A DNA stretch of 64,000 nucleotides, from positions 248,001 through 312,000 of the forward strand of contig NZ_SOCP01000011.1 of assembly GCF_004364325.1 (NCBI RefSeq), in the 5' to 3' direction. Numbering within the stretch: position 1 is the first letter of the stretch; every line of letters begins with the position of its first letter. Below are positions 51,348 to 59,587 of this stretch, one piece after another. This DNA is from Actinophytocola oryzae. GTDB taxonomy: Bacteria > Actinomycetota > Actinomycetes > Mycobacteriales > Pseudonocardiaceae. The translations under genes were made by a program, and so were the position numbers. Below the pieces are notes generated by a model. The model ran no database searches. It was not told the DNA's origin and saw only the letters and a list, made by a program, of their open reading frames with translations.

Positions 51348-52211
51348 TCAGTCCTTCAGGTCCGCCAGCTTCTGTTCTGTCTGCTGAACCGTGCGCCACG
51401 CCTGGCCCGCCCGCCGTTCGGCGTCCTTGACCGACCGGCTCGCCGAGCCCACACGCCGGCGAGCTTCCTTCTCCTCGGCCTCCGCTGCGTCCAGCTCCTC
51501 GTACACCCGCCGCACGCGCTCCGTCGCCTCGTCCACGGCGTGTTGGGCCTGCTCGAGGATCCGTTCCTCCTCCTTGCGGTCCGCCTCCGCCTCCTTCACC
51601 GCCGCCTTCGCCTCGTCCAGCTCCCTGCGCGCCGCCTCGCGCTTGCGGTCCAGCTCCGCGGTGTCCTGTTTCGGCTTCTTGGGTCTGGCCGCCACGCTCG
51701 CCGCCAGTGTGTCCGCCACGCCTGCCGAGGCGTCTGACGACGGCCATGCCGCCGCTGCCGCCGCCAGGTCCTTCGCCGACGTCAACCGGCCCGCCAGCAG
51801 CACCCGCGCGACCTCCGGGTCCGCTATCGCCGTCGTGAAGATGTCCTCCAGCTCCCTGGTCACCGACTCCGTCAGCTGCGCCACCTTCCCCGCCTGGCGG
51901 ATCAGCGTGTTCACGAGCTTCGTCCGCTGCTGGGACAGGGTCCGCAGCTCCGCGCCGTCCAGGTCCGTGTGGGCCTTCCTCAGCGACTCCCCCAGCGTCG
52001 CCACCTGGTCCACGTCCGACGACCCGTCCCTCGCCAGCTGGTTCGCGATCCACGCCGACGTGGTCGGCTTGGCCAGCTTGTCGATCGCCGCAGCCAGCGT
52101 GGTGTCGCCCGCCGTCTTCGCCTCCTTGGACAGCTCCTTGCGTCTCGGCGTGAAGTCCTCGCGGGTGCCGGCGTACAGCTCGTCGGCGGCGGCGTCCAGG
52201 TCGGCAGGCAC
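51348..52211 (-). CDS. Coiled-coil protein, function unknown
   Basis: A protein of 287 aa starting VPADLDAAADELYAG. The first 150 residues are a helical domain with FTPRRKELSKEAK, AIDKLAKPTTSAWIANQLARD and LRTLSQQRTKLVNTLI. The second half (about 165-287) is a long, highly charged Ala/Glu/Arg/Lys coiled coil. The family appears widespread in actinomycetes as 'hypothetical'. GTG 52211 is chosen because it leaves 42 bp to the divergent pyrD; the longer frame is an antisense shadow of pyrD. A structural or DNA-associated role is only a guess. Confidence 0.82.
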   Translation of the reverse strand: MPADLDAAADELYAGTREDFTPRRKELSKEAKTAGDTTLAAAIDKLAKPTTSAWIANQLARDGSSDVDQVATLGESLRKAHTDLDGAELRTLSQQRTKLVNTLIRQAGKVAQLTESVTRELEDIFTTAIADPEVARVLLAGRLTSAKDLAAAAAAWPSSDASAGVADTLAASVAARPKKPKQDTAELDRKREAARRELDEAKAAVKEAEADRKEEERILEQAQHAVDEATERVRRVYEELDAAEAEEKEARRRVGSASRSVKDAERRAGQAWRTVQQTEQKLADLKD

Positions 52212-52253
52212 ACCCCCATCCTGCCCCGCCGGTGGCGGTGCGACGATGTTCGG

Positions 52254-53276
52254 GTGGTTTACCAGCGGGTCGTGCGACGGGCCCTGTTCCGGATGGGCGG
52301 CGGGGACGCCGAGGTGGCACACGAGCGCACCCTTCGGATGACTGCTCGCCTCGCCGGCGCGGCGCCCGTGGTGGCCGGGCTGCGGCGGTACTTCGGCGGG
52401 TCCGCGAGCCGCACGGTCTTCGGGGTCCGGTTTCCCGGGCCGGTGGGGCTGGCCGCCGGGATGGACAAGGACGGGCGCGCGCTGAAGGCGTGGCCCGCGT
52501 TCGGGTTCGGGTTCGTCGAGGTCGGCACCGTCACCCGGCACGCCCAGCCTGGGAACCCCCGACCTCGGCTCTTCCGGTTGCCCCACAGCGAGGGCGTGAT
52601 CAACCGGATGGGGTTCAACAACGGCGGCGCCTCGGCACTCGCCGACCGGCTGGCGGCCCTCGGGCCGTTGACCGTCCCGCTCGGGATCAGCATCGGGAAG
52701 TCCAAGGTCACGCCCGTCGACGAGGCCGTCGAGGACTACCGGTCGTCCCTGGCGGTCCTGGAACCCTTCGCCGACTACTTCGCGGTCAACGTCAGCTCGC
52801 CCAACACCCCCGGGCTGCGCGGGCTACAGGACAAGGGCGCGCTCGACGCCCTGCTCGGCGCCCTCGACACCGCCGTGCCCCTCCTGGTCAAGATCGCACC
52901 CGACCTCTCGGAACACGCCATCGGCGACGTTCTGGAGGTGTGCGCCGCACACGGCGTCGCCGGGCTCGTCGCCACCAACACCACGCTGTCCCGCGACGGG
53001 ATCGCCGCCGCCGACAGCGGGACGGCGGGCGAGGCCGGCGGCCTGAGCGGGCGACCTCTCACCGGCCGCGCCCTCGAGGTGGTCACCTTCGTGGCCAAGG
53101 AGAGCTCGCTGCCCGTCATCGGCGTCGGCGGCATCCACTCCGCAGACGACGCCATGCGCATGCTCGACGCCGGCGCCTCGCTCGTGCAGGTCTACACCGG
53201 GTTCATCTACCGGGGGCCCGCGCTGGTCCGCGCGATCAACCGCCAGGACTCAGCTCGGGTCGGACAGCTCCCGTAG
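52254..53276 (+). CDS. pyrD: Quinone-dependent dihydroorotate dehydrogenase (class 2)
   Basis: A protein of 340 aa. It oxidises dihydroorotate to orotate in pyrimidine synthesis, at the membrane. The class 2 N-terminal helix is VVYQRVVRRALFRMGGGDAE, which decides for GTG 52254. The core has FPGPVGLAAGMDKDGRAL, GFVEVGTVTRHAQPGNPRPRLFRL, the catalytic Ser loop NVSSPNTPGLRGLQ, LLVKIAPDLS, and the FMN phosphate motif IGVGGIHSADDAMRML. Its end overlaps the convergent PspM-like gene by 27 bp. Confidence 0.96.
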   Translation: MVYQRVVRRALFRMGGGDAEVAHERTLRMTARLAGAAPVVAGLRRYFGGSASRTVFGVRFPGPVGLAAGMDKDGRALKAWPAFGFGFVEVGTVTRHAQPGNPRPRLFRLPHSEGVINRMGFNNGGASALADRLAALGPLTVPLGISIGKSKVTPVDEAVEDYRSSLAVLEPFADYFAVNVSSPNTPGLRGLQDKGALDALLGALDTAVPLLVKIAPDLSEHAIGDVLEVCAAHGVAGLVATNTTLSRDGIAAADSGTAGEAGGLSGRPLTGRALEVVTFVAKESSLPVIGVGGIHSADDAMRMLDAGASLVQVYTGFIYRGPALVRAINRQDSARVGQLP

Positions 53277-54128
53277 CGCCACAGCGAGGCCGGCCAGGTG
53301 GTCCGTCGCGTCCGCCAGCTCCTGCTTCGGGCCCGCCGACGTACTCGCCGCCACGACGCGTCCTGCCGCCGCCAGCAGACCTCGGTAGCCCGTCAGGCCT
53401 TCGTCCAGCTGCTCACGCAGACGGCGGACGCCCTCGACCAGTGGCGCGCGCTCCATCGGCGGGGCATGGTCACGGGCCAGCTCCACCGCCGCCAGCTGCG
53501 CCGCGACCGCTCGCAGCGCCTGCGCCGCCTCGGCAGCCGCGCGTTCCGCCTCCAGCACCGACTCCAGCGGGACCGAGGCCGGCGTGCCCTGCGTCCCGGA
53601 CAGCTGGCGAACCAGCTGTGCCAACGCGTCCTCGGCCTCCCCCAGCCGCTGCATCGGCTCGTAGGCGGCCGAGCTCTTCGGCGGGAGCGGCGGCCGGGTG
53701 GGGGCCACCACCGCCGGCCGGTGTTCCGCGTCGAAACGCTCGCCTGCCCGCTTCAGCAGCACCATCCGGCGCGTCGAGCGGATCGACAGTGCACCCGTGG
53801 CGGCCACGCCCGCGACGCCACCGGCGATCATCGACGCGTCCGGGCCGTCGCCGACCATGCCGGTGAAGGCCATCGCGACGTAGACCACCAGGAACACGCA
53901 CACGATCGCCCACGCGAGAGCCCAGCGCGACGCCCACAGCCGCTTGCGCTCCAGCTTGCGGCGCTGGCGCTCCAGGCGGACGTTCTCGTCCCGGCTCCTG
54001 GCGATGGCCTCCTGACTGCGGGCCATCGCCTCCTGGACGTGCGTCATCACGGAGTTCCGCACGTCGGCGTTCACGTACTTCTGGACCATCTGGGTCAGCT
54101 GGTAGATGTCACGTCCACGCGGCGCCAT
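53250..54128 (-). CDS. PspM-like membrane protein (phage-shock module)
   Basis: A protein of 292 aa. A basic cytoplasmic N-terminus with a helical MARSQEAIARSRDENVRLERQ region leads to two helices (about residues 67-90 and 96-115; WALAWAIVCVFLVVYVAMAF, MIAGGVAGVAATGALSI). A long C-terminal helical domain follows. Position after pspA in the order clgR-pspA-this gene, and the topology, match mycobacterial PspM (Rv2743c); identity rests on these. It should hold PspA at the membrane and tune the envelope response. It starts 35 bp after pspA. Confidence 0.8.
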   Translation of the reverse strand: MAPRGRDIYQLTQMVQKYVNADVRNSVMTHVQEAMARSQEAIARSRDENVRLERQRRKLERKRLWASRWALAWAIVCVFLVVYVAMAFTGMVGDGPDASMIAGGVAGVAATGALSIRSTRRMVLLKRAGERFDAEHRPAVVAPTRPPLPPKSSAAYEPMQRLGEAEDALAQLVRQLSGTQGTPASVPLESVLEAERAAAEAAQALRAVAAQLAAVELARDHAPPMERAPLVEGVRRLREQLDEGLTGYRGLLAAAGRVVAASTSAGPKQELADATDHLAGLAVALRELSDPS

Positions 54129-54163
54129 CGGCAGCCTCCCCTAGGTTGTCGAAACGACAGGGA

Positions 54164-54997
54164 TCAGTTGCCCTGTGGGTTCGCCTTCTGCTCCTGCGCC
54201 ACCCGCTGCGCGATCTCCGCCTGGATGTTCTGCGACGTGGACCCGCTGTTGCCGCTGGTGACCTGCGGTGTGCCGCCACCCGCCATCGACGCGCGGATCT
54301 GGTCCAGCCGCGACTTGCCCGCCATCTCCGTGGTGGACGCCTGGACCTCCATCATGCGGCCCTGCACCGAGTTCTGCGCCAGCTCCGCGGACCCGAGCGC
54401 GGTCGTGTACCGCTTCTCGATCTTGTCGCGGATCTCCTCGAGCGACGGCGTGTTGCCGGGGGCGGCCAGCTCGCTCATCTGGTTGAGCGACTTGGACACC
54501 TGCTCCTGCATCTTCGCCTGCTCGAGCTGGCTGAGCAGCTTCGTGCGCTCGGCCAGCTTGTTCTGCAGCATCATCGCGTTGCGCTCGACCGCGGACTTGG
54601 CCTGCGTCGCCGCCTGCAGTGCCTGGTCGTGCAGCGTCTTGAGGTCCTCGATGTCCTGCTCGGCCGTCACGAGCTGGGTCGCGAACGACTCCGCTGCCTG
54701 CTCGTACTGCGTGGCCTTGGCCTCGTCACCCTTGGAGCGGGCCTCGTCGGCCAGCACCAGCGCCTGACGCGCCGACGCCTGCAGCTTCTCGACGTTGCCG
54801 AGCTGCCTGTTGAGCTTCATCTCCAGCTGACGCTGGTTGCCGATCACGGCCGCGGCCTGCTGGGAGAGCGCCTGGTGTTGACGCTGTGACTCCTCGATGG
54901 CCTGCTGGATCTGCACCTTGGGGTCGGCGTGCTCGTCGATCTTCGACGAGAAGGCCGCCATCAGGTACTTCCAAGCCTTCACGAACGGGTTGGCCAT
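54164..54997 (-). CDS. pspA: Phage shock protein A (PspA/IM30, ESCRT-III-like)
   Basis: A protein of 277 aa. The N-terminal amphipathic helix MANPFVKAWKYLMAAFSSKIDE binds stressed membranes. Long helices typical of PspA/Vipp1 follow: DPKVQIQQAIEESQRQHQAL, QLEMKLNRQLGNVEKLQASARQAL, and so on to residue 220. The tail is Gly/Ser/Gln-rich. It protects the membrane under envelope stress and, in mycobacteria, binds ClgR. The promoter lies in the 160-bp gap upstream. Confidence 0.95.
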   Translation of the reverse strand: MANPFVKAWKYLMAAFSSKIDEHADPKVQIQQAIEESQRQHQALSQQAAAVIGNQRQLEMKLNRQLGNVEKLQASARQALVLADEARSKGDEAKATQYEQAAESFATQLVTAEQDIEDLKTLHDQALQAATQAKSAVERNAMMLQNKLAERTKLLSQLEQAKMQEQVSKSLNQMSELAAPGNTPSLEEIRDKIEKRYTTALGSAELAQNSVQGRMMEVQASTTEMAGKSRLDQIRASMAGGGTPQVTSGNSGSTSQNIQAEIAQRVAQEQKANPQGN

Positions 54998-55157
54998 CTC
55001 CTCCGCCTGCCTTCTCCGCGCTGGTCGCTTCGTTCACCGTCTACCGCACCTACCGGACTACCGGTTGGTATGGCAACGCCCCGTCATCACTGTGGGTTCC
55101 ATCGTGTCAGGTACGCGGTGCTCCTCACCACTGGACCCGGTAGAAATCAGGACTTGT

Positions 55158-55421
55158 TCAGGGATGGCCCTGACCGGGCGGGCCGATCTCGGGGTGCACC
55201 TCGCCACGCCCCTCGACCAGACCCTCCCGCAGGCCGTCGAGCCTACTCGCGAGCGCCGCCATCGTCTCGGCACTCACCGTCAACGACCTGGTCATTCCCG
55301 TGATCGGCCCGGACAGCTCGTCCCTCGTCCGAGCCGGCACCGTGACCGTGGCGCACACCCTCCCGACCAGCGCGTCCCCGGCCTCGCACTGACCGGACGC
55401 GGCATCCAGCCGGGCGATCAC
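55158..55421 (-). CDS. Small hypothetical protein
   Basis: A frame of 87 aa beginning VIARLDAASGQCEAG from GTG 55421. It looks helical (ETMAALASRLDGLREGLVE) with two cysteines and no membrane helix. The frame is open further upstream (LTRSLDA before the GTG) and could start nearer the previous small gene. It lies between clgR and pspA. No family is recognised; the coding call rests on amino acid composition and position. Confidence 0.45.
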   Translation of the reverse strand: MIARLDAASGQCEAGDALVGRVCATVTVPARTRDELSGPITGMTRSLTVSAETMAALASRLDGLREGLVEGRGEVHPEIGPPGQGHP

Positions 55422-55438
55422 CGCATCGAGCGAGCGGG

Positions 55439-55624
55439 TCAGGCCGGGGTGCCCTCGGCCTGGGCGACCGCCACGGTCAGGGTCGAGTGCTCGTCCCCCG
55501 ACAGGGGCAACGAGTCGTTGCGCCCGGCCAGGCGGCGCACTGTGATCCTCAGCTCCATGACGACGTGTCCGCCGGCCACGGCGCCGAACGCGGGCCGCTC
55601 CCCCTCCCCCGCGGTGACGGTCAT
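55439..55624 (-). CDS. Small hypothetical protein
   Basis: A frame of 61 aa. ATG 55624 lies 7 bp after a strong hairpin and has no good ribosome binding site; ATG at codon 23 (MELRITVRRLAGRND) is an alternative. The alternating hydrophobic pattern HVVMELRITVRRLAG, STLTVAVAQ suggests beta strands. Its stop is 17 bp before the next small frame, so the two could be one operon between clgR and pspA. Low certainty. Confidence 0.4.
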   Translation of the reverse strand: MTVTAGEGERPAFGAVAGGHVVMELRITVRRLAGRNDSLPLSGDEHSTLTVAVAQAEGTPA

Positions 55625-55630
55625 CCGACA

Positions 55631-55675
55631 GGAAAGGGCCGTTCGGAACGCGTGAGCGTCCGAACGGCCCTTTCC
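55631..55675. terminator. Strong 17-bp perfect hairpin after clgR
   Basis: GGAAAGGGCCGTTCGGA (55631-55647) and TCCGAACGGCCCTTTCC (55659-55675) are perfect complements with an 11-nt loop. It begins 16 bp after the clgR stop and should end its transcript. The 14-mer AAAGGGCCGTTCGG also occurs near 61375, after ftsK. Confidence 0.85.
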
Positions 55676-55690
55676 GAGCTGGTGTGTCTA

Positions 55691-56149
55691 CTACGCCGCG
55701 AAGATGGCCCCGGCCTTGCGGATGCCGAGCGAGGACTCCATGCGGTGGCTCAGCACCGGCTGAAGACGCAGGTCGGCCAGGTTGTCGCCGACCACGGCAG
55801 GCACCAGGCGACCGCCCTCGACCGCGCCGACCGACGCGCGGGCGCCGGAGCTGTCCCCGGACCCCACCTCGCTCCGCTCGACCTGCTCCGCGGTCTCCGG
55901 CAGCTCGACGGACTCGAGCGCGCCGATGTCGGTAGCGACGTTGTGCATGAGTGCGGACAGCGGCAGGTCCAGTGCGTCGCAGATGGCGGCGAGCAGCTCG
56001 CTCGACGCCTCCTTGCGCCCGCGCTCGACCTCGGACAGATATCCCAGGCTCACCCTGGCGGCTCGGGAGACCTCACGCAGCGTTCGTCGCTGGTTCGTGC
56101 GGGCGTGTCGGAGCCGATCACCGATCGCCTCGCGCAACAGCACGGTCAT
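55691..56149 (-). CDS. clgR: Transcriptional regulator ClgR
   Basis: A protein of 152 aa. The HTH (about residues 8-62) reads LRHARTNQRRTLREVSRAA, RVSLGYLSEVERGRKEASSELLAAIC in order, as in ClgR/PopR. The linker is acidic. The C-terminus ends GAIFAA; ClgR proteins are known ClpP substrates recognised through hydrophobic ends of this kind, so turnover by ClpP is likely. In actinomycetes ClgR activates clp genes and the psp module. ATG 56149 has GGGAGG 6 nt upstream. A good ClgR operator precedes it. Confidence 0.93.
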   Translation of the reverse strand: MTVLLREAIGDRLRHARTNQRRTLREVSRAARVSLGYLSEVERGRKEASSELLAAICDALDLPLSALMHNVATDIGALESVELPETAEQVERSEVGSGDSSGARASVGAVEGGRLVPAVVGDNLADLRLQPVLSHRMESSLGIRKAGAIFAA

Positions 56150-56248
56150 CGCTCGCCTCCCTTCAAGATCATCCGCCGGATCGGGTGGGTCCGGCATGGT
56201 GACCACGTTACCGAGACCTTGCGATCATCGGCACCGACATCACCTTCC

Positions 56249-56265
56249 GTACGCCAAGGGCGAAC
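56249..56265. promoter_or_regulatory. ClgR operator upstream of clgR
   Basis: GTACGCCAAGGGCGAAC (plus strand) fits the published actinobacterial core CGCYNANRGCGWWS at all positions; on the minus strand it reads GTTCGCCCTTGGCGTAC. It lies 100 bp upstream of the clgR start, which suggests autoregulation. Confidence 0.7.
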
Positions 56266-56329
56266 GACCGGCCACACCGCGGTGTTCCCCCCAGTATGAC
56301 GCCAACACTGGAGGACAGCCCTAGGCTCG

Positions 56330-56833
56330 CTAGTTCGCCAGGCCTCTGAGCAGGTCCAACGCGGTGCCGACGGCCGCCGCGCGCACCTGGTGACGGTTTC
56401 CGTCGTACCCGATCGTGCGAACTTCGACGACGGACGGACCCGACACGCCGACGTACACGACACCGGGCTCGATCCCATCCTGTGGGTCCGGACCGGCCAC
56501 GCCGGTCAGGCCGATGCCCCAGGTGGCGCCGCACACGGTGCGTGCACCGTCCGCCAGCTGGGCGGCCACGTCCGGGTGAACGGGGCCGTACTCGGCGAGC
56601 AGGTCCTCGTCCACGCCTGCCAGCTGGTGCTTGAGCGGTGTCGCGTACACGACCAGACCACCGCGCACCACGGCCGAGGAGCCGGGCACGCTGGTCAGCA
56701 CCGCCGCCACGAGCCCGCCGGTGAGGGACTCGGCCGTGGCGACCGTCTGACCCCTGTCCTTCAACGCGGCGATCAGCCCGGTTAGTCCTTCCGGGTCGAC
56801 ACCGACGGCCTCGGCCAGCGGGTTCCTAGCCAC
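56330..56833 (-). CDS. CinA-family nicotinamide-nucleotide amidohydrolase (PncC)
   Basis: A protein of 167 aa, the C-terminal CinA domain alone. Motifs: TVATAESLTGGLVAAVLTSVPGSSAVVRGG in layout (catalytic Ser/Lys region), VYATPLKHQLAGVD, and WGIGLTGVAGPD. Stand-alone members deamidate NMN to NaMN in NAD salvage. It overlaps pgsA by 8 bp and precedes clgR, a common order in actinomycetes and firmicutes. Confidence 0.92.
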   Translation of the reverse strand: MARNPLAEAVGVDPEGLTGLIAALKDRGQTVATAESLTGGLVAAVLTSVPGSSAVVRGGLVVYATPLKHQLAGVDEDLLAEYGPVHPDVAAQLADGARTVCGATWGIGLTGVAGPDPQDGIEPGVVYVGVSGPSVVEVRTIGYDGNRHQVRAAAVGTALDLLRGLAN

Positions 56834-57437
56834 GGGTGGCGCGGAGGCGGGTGGCGCGCACCACGTAGTCGAGGCCGGTGACCACGGTCAGCACCAGCGC
56901 GATGCCCATGCCCACCCACAGCAGCGGGTCGAGTGCGGCAGGCAGCGGCAGCAGGTAGAGCCCGATGGCGATGATCTGCGCGAACGTCTTGACCTTGCCG
57001 CCGTAGCTCGCCGCGATCACGCCGTAGCGGATCACCCAGAAACGCAGCAGCGTGATCGCCAGCTCGCGGCCGGCGATCGTGAGGGTCACCCACCAGGGCA
57101 GCTCGCCGAGAATCGAGAGCCCGAACAGCGCGGCGCCGGTCAGCGCCTTGTCCGCGATGGGGTCGACGACCTTGCCGAAGTCGGTGACGAGGCCGTACTT
57201 GCGCGCGAGGTGGCCGTCGATGAAGTCGGTGATCGACCCGACGGCGAACACGACGAACGCCACCATCCGCCACCCGGTCGCGTGCGCGCCGTCCTGGAAG
57301 AGCGCCATCAGGAACACCGGCACCAGCACCAGCCTGGTCACGGTGAGGATGTTGGCGATGTTGACCAGCGGGACCCGTGCGACGGCAGCGCCCAACGCCT
57401 CGGCGGGCGTCGTGCCGTCGGCAGGCGTGGCACTCAC
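56826..57437 (-). CDS. pgsA: CDP-diacylglycerol--glycerol-3-phosphate 3-phosphatidyltransferase
   Basis: A protein of 203 aa, integral membrane. The CDP-alcohol phosphotransferase motif D-x2-DG-x2-AR-x8-G-x3-D-x3-D is complete in TDFIDGHLARKYGLVTDFGK followed by VVDPIAD. About five or six helices surround it. It makes phosphatidylglycerol phosphate, the first committed step to PG and cardiolipin. It overlaps rimO by 4 bp. PgsA homologues in this position include the mycobacterial pgsA3. Confidence 0.94.
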   Translation of the reverse strand: MSATPADGTTPAEALGAAVARVPLVNIANILTVTRLVLVPVFLMALFQDGAHATGWRMVAFVVFAVGSITDFIDGHLARKYGLVTDFGKVVDPIADKALTGAALFGLSILGELPWWVTLTIAGRELAITLLRFWVIRYGVIAASYGGKVKTFAQIIAIGLYLLPLPAALDPLLWVGMGIALVLTVVTGLDYVVRATRLRATRG

Positions 57438-58912
57438 GACGACCCCTCCCGGTCGCCCGGCCCCGACGCGACGCCCGAGAGCTCGCGAAGCACCTCCATC
57501 GGCCGCACCACCAGGTCCACGCCCTCGGACCCGACGACCTTCCCCACCACGAAGTCACCGACCGACACGTCGTCGGCGTCGAGCAGCAGGCACTCGCCGT
57601 CCACCTCGGGGCCCTGGTGCGCGGCCCGCCCTGCGACGCCGTCCTCGTCGTCGCGCTCGACCAGCACCCGCACCTCGTCGCCGACGCGGTCCTCGGCACG
57701 CTGTGCCGTGAGCTGCTCGACCAGGCCGGACACGCGCGTGACCCGCGCGGCGACCTCCTCGGGATCGAGTTTGTCCGGCAGCCTCTCGGCCTCGGTGCCG
57801 TCCTCGTCGGAGTACCCGAACACGCCAACCACGTCCATCCGTGCCTCGGTGAGGAAATGCTCCAGCTCCGCCAGCTCCTCCTCGGTCTCGCCGGGGAAAC
57901 CGACGATCACGTTGCTGCGGATGCCGGCGTCGGGGGCGAGCGCGCGGATCTGGTCGACCAGCGCGAGGAACGACTCGGTGCCGCCGAAGCGGCGCATCCT
58001 GCGCAGCACGGTCGAGCTGGCGTGCTGGAAGGACATGTCGAAGTAGTCGGCCACGCCCTCGGTGCCCGCGATGGCCGAGAGGAGCTGGGGCCGGGTCTCG
58101 GCCGGCTGGAGGTAGGACACGCGGACCCGCGCGATGCCGGGGAGGTCCGCCAGCCGTGGCAGCAGCAGCGCCAGCGCGTCGGGCCCGCCGTGCTCGCGGC
58201 CGAGGTCCTTGCCGTAGGAGGTGGAGTTCTCGCTGACCAGGAACAGCTCACGCACGCCCTGCTCGGCGAGCCACGCGCCCTCGGCGACGATCTCGTCCGG
58301 CGTGCGGGACACGAACGCGCCCCGGAAGGACGGGATCGCGCAGAACGAGCACCGCCGGTCGCAGCCGGAGGCGATCTTGAGCGAGGCGAACGGGGCGTCG
58401 TCGAGGCGTTTGCGCAGCACGCGCGGGCCCCAGCCGTGGCCGGGCACGCTCACGTCCTTCGCCGTGCGCTCGACGGGGGTGATGGGCAGCAGCGTGCGCC
58501 GGTCGACGGGGGTGTGCGCGGCGATGGCGCGGCCCGCGACCACGTCGTCGAGCCGCTCCCCCAGGTTCGGGTAGTGGTCGAAGCCGAGCACGGCGGCGGC
58601 CTCGGGCAGGCTCTCGGCCAGCTCGGCGCCGTACCGCTCGGCCATGCACCCGACGGCGACGACCTTCGCGCCGCTCTCCGCGGCGTCGAGCAGCACGTCC
58701 ACCGAGTCCTTCTTGGCCGACTCGACGAAGCCGCAGGTGTTCACCACGATGACGTCAGCGCCCGCACCGTCGTCGGAGATCTCCCAGCCACCAGCCGCCA
58801 GCCGGCCCGCGAGTTCCTCGGAGTCGACCTCGTTGCGGGCGCACCCGAGGGTGAGCAGGGCGGCACGACGCGACGGTGGTGGTGTTGGCACGGGGTTCAG
58901 AGTAACTTGCAC
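57434..58912 (-). CDS. rimO: Ribosomal protein uS12 methylthiotransferase RimO
   Basis: A protein of 492 aa. A radical-SAM enzyme that adds a methylthio group to Asp of S12. The N-terminal cluster-binding cysteines are in LGCARNEVDS, NTCGFVESAKKD and VGCMAERYG. The radical-SAM motif CxxxCxxC is SGCDRRCSFCAIPSFRG (about residue 180), and a TRAM-like domain closes the protein. The GTG at 58912, with AGAGG close upstream, starts at VQVTLNPVPTPPP; the longer frame runs into the divergent argA. Confidence 0.95.
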   Translation of the reverse strand: MQVTLNPVPTPPPSRRAALLTLGCARNEVDSEELAGRLAAGGWEISDDGAGADVIVVNTCGFVESAKKDSVDVLLDAAESGAKVVAVGCMAERYGAELAESLPEAAAVLGFDHYPNLGERLDDVVAGRAIAAHTPVDRRTLLPITPVERTAKDVSVPGHGWGPRVLRKRLDDAPFASLKIASGCDRRCSFCAIPSFRGAFVSRTPDEIVAEGAWLAEQGVRELFLVSENSTSYGKDLGREHGGPDALALLLPRLADLPGIARVRVSYLQPAETRPQLLSAIAGTEGVADYFDMSFQHASSTVLRRMRRFGGTESFLALVDQIRALAPDAGIRSNVIVGFPGETEEELAELEHFLTEARMDVVGVFGYSDEDGTEAERLPDKLDPEEVAARVTRVSGLVEQLTAQRAEDRVGDEVRVLVERDDEDGVAGRAAHQGPEVDGECLLLDADDVSVGDFVVGKVVGSEGVDLVVRPMEVLRELSGVASGPGDREGSS

Positions 58913-58966
58913 GCGCGCCTCTACATGGCCCGATGTGTGGGGCGTGGCCCGGACGTGGCAGGTTTG

Positions 58967-59473
58967 GTGTCCGTGAGTGAGCCGGTTGTTGTGCGCAGGG
59001 CGCGGGTCAGTGACGTGCGCGGCATCAAGTCCATCATCGACTCGTACGTCGGCAAGGTGTTGCTGGCCAAGGAACTCGTGACCCTCTACGAGGACGTCCA
59101 GGAGTTCTGGGTGGCCGAGGTGGATGGCGAGCTGGTCGGCTGCGGCGGCCTGCACGTGCTGTGGGAGGACATCGCCGAGATCCGCTCGATCGCGGTACTC
59201 CCGAACGCGGGTCGCCTCGGCATCGGCGGCTACCTGGTCGAGCGGCTGCTGTCGGTCGCGCGGCAGCTCGGCCTCCAACGCGTGTTCGTGCTCACCTTCG
59301 AGACGAAGTTCTTCGCGAGGTTCGGCTTCGTCGAGATCGAGGGCACGCCGGTGACCGCCGAGGTGTACGAGCAGATGCGCCACTCGTTCGACGAGGGGGT
59401 CGCGGAGTTCCTCGACCTGCCCTACGTCAAGCCGAACACCCTGGGCAACTCGCGGATGCTCCTCGAGCTGTGA
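58967..59473 (+). CDS. argA: Amino-acid N-acetyltransferase (GNAT-type N-acetylglutamate synthase)
   Basis: A protein of 168 aa. Starts VSVSEPVVVRRARVSDVRGI; a GTG two codons later is an alternative. The GNAT core has GCGGLHVLWEDIAEIRSIAV, the acetyl-CoA loop GRLGIGGYLVERLL and VFVLTFETKFFARFGFVEI. The C-terminal FLDLPYVKPNTLGNSRMLL is nearly the same as I recall for mycobacterial Rv2747, the shown L-glutamate/glutamine acetyltransferase for arginine synthesis. It lies between rimO and ftsK, as in mycobacteria (next to ftsK). Confidence 0.9.
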   Translation: MSVSEPVVVRRARVSDVRGIKSIIDSYVGKVLLAKELVTLYEDVQEFWVAEVDGELVGCGGLHVLWEDIAEIRSIAVLPNAGRLGIGGYLVERLLSVARQLGLQRVFVLTFETKFFARFGFVEIEGTPVTAEVYEQMRHSFDEGVAEFLDLPYVKPNTLGNSRMLLEL

Positions 59474-59587
59474 GCGGCCGAGTACCCGAATCGATACCTG
59501 ATCTTCGGCCGATCGGGGGTTTGCACGTCACGTGCGGGCGTGCGTAATGGTCCGGACCCTGTCCCCCGATCGTGAGGGAGATCATCC

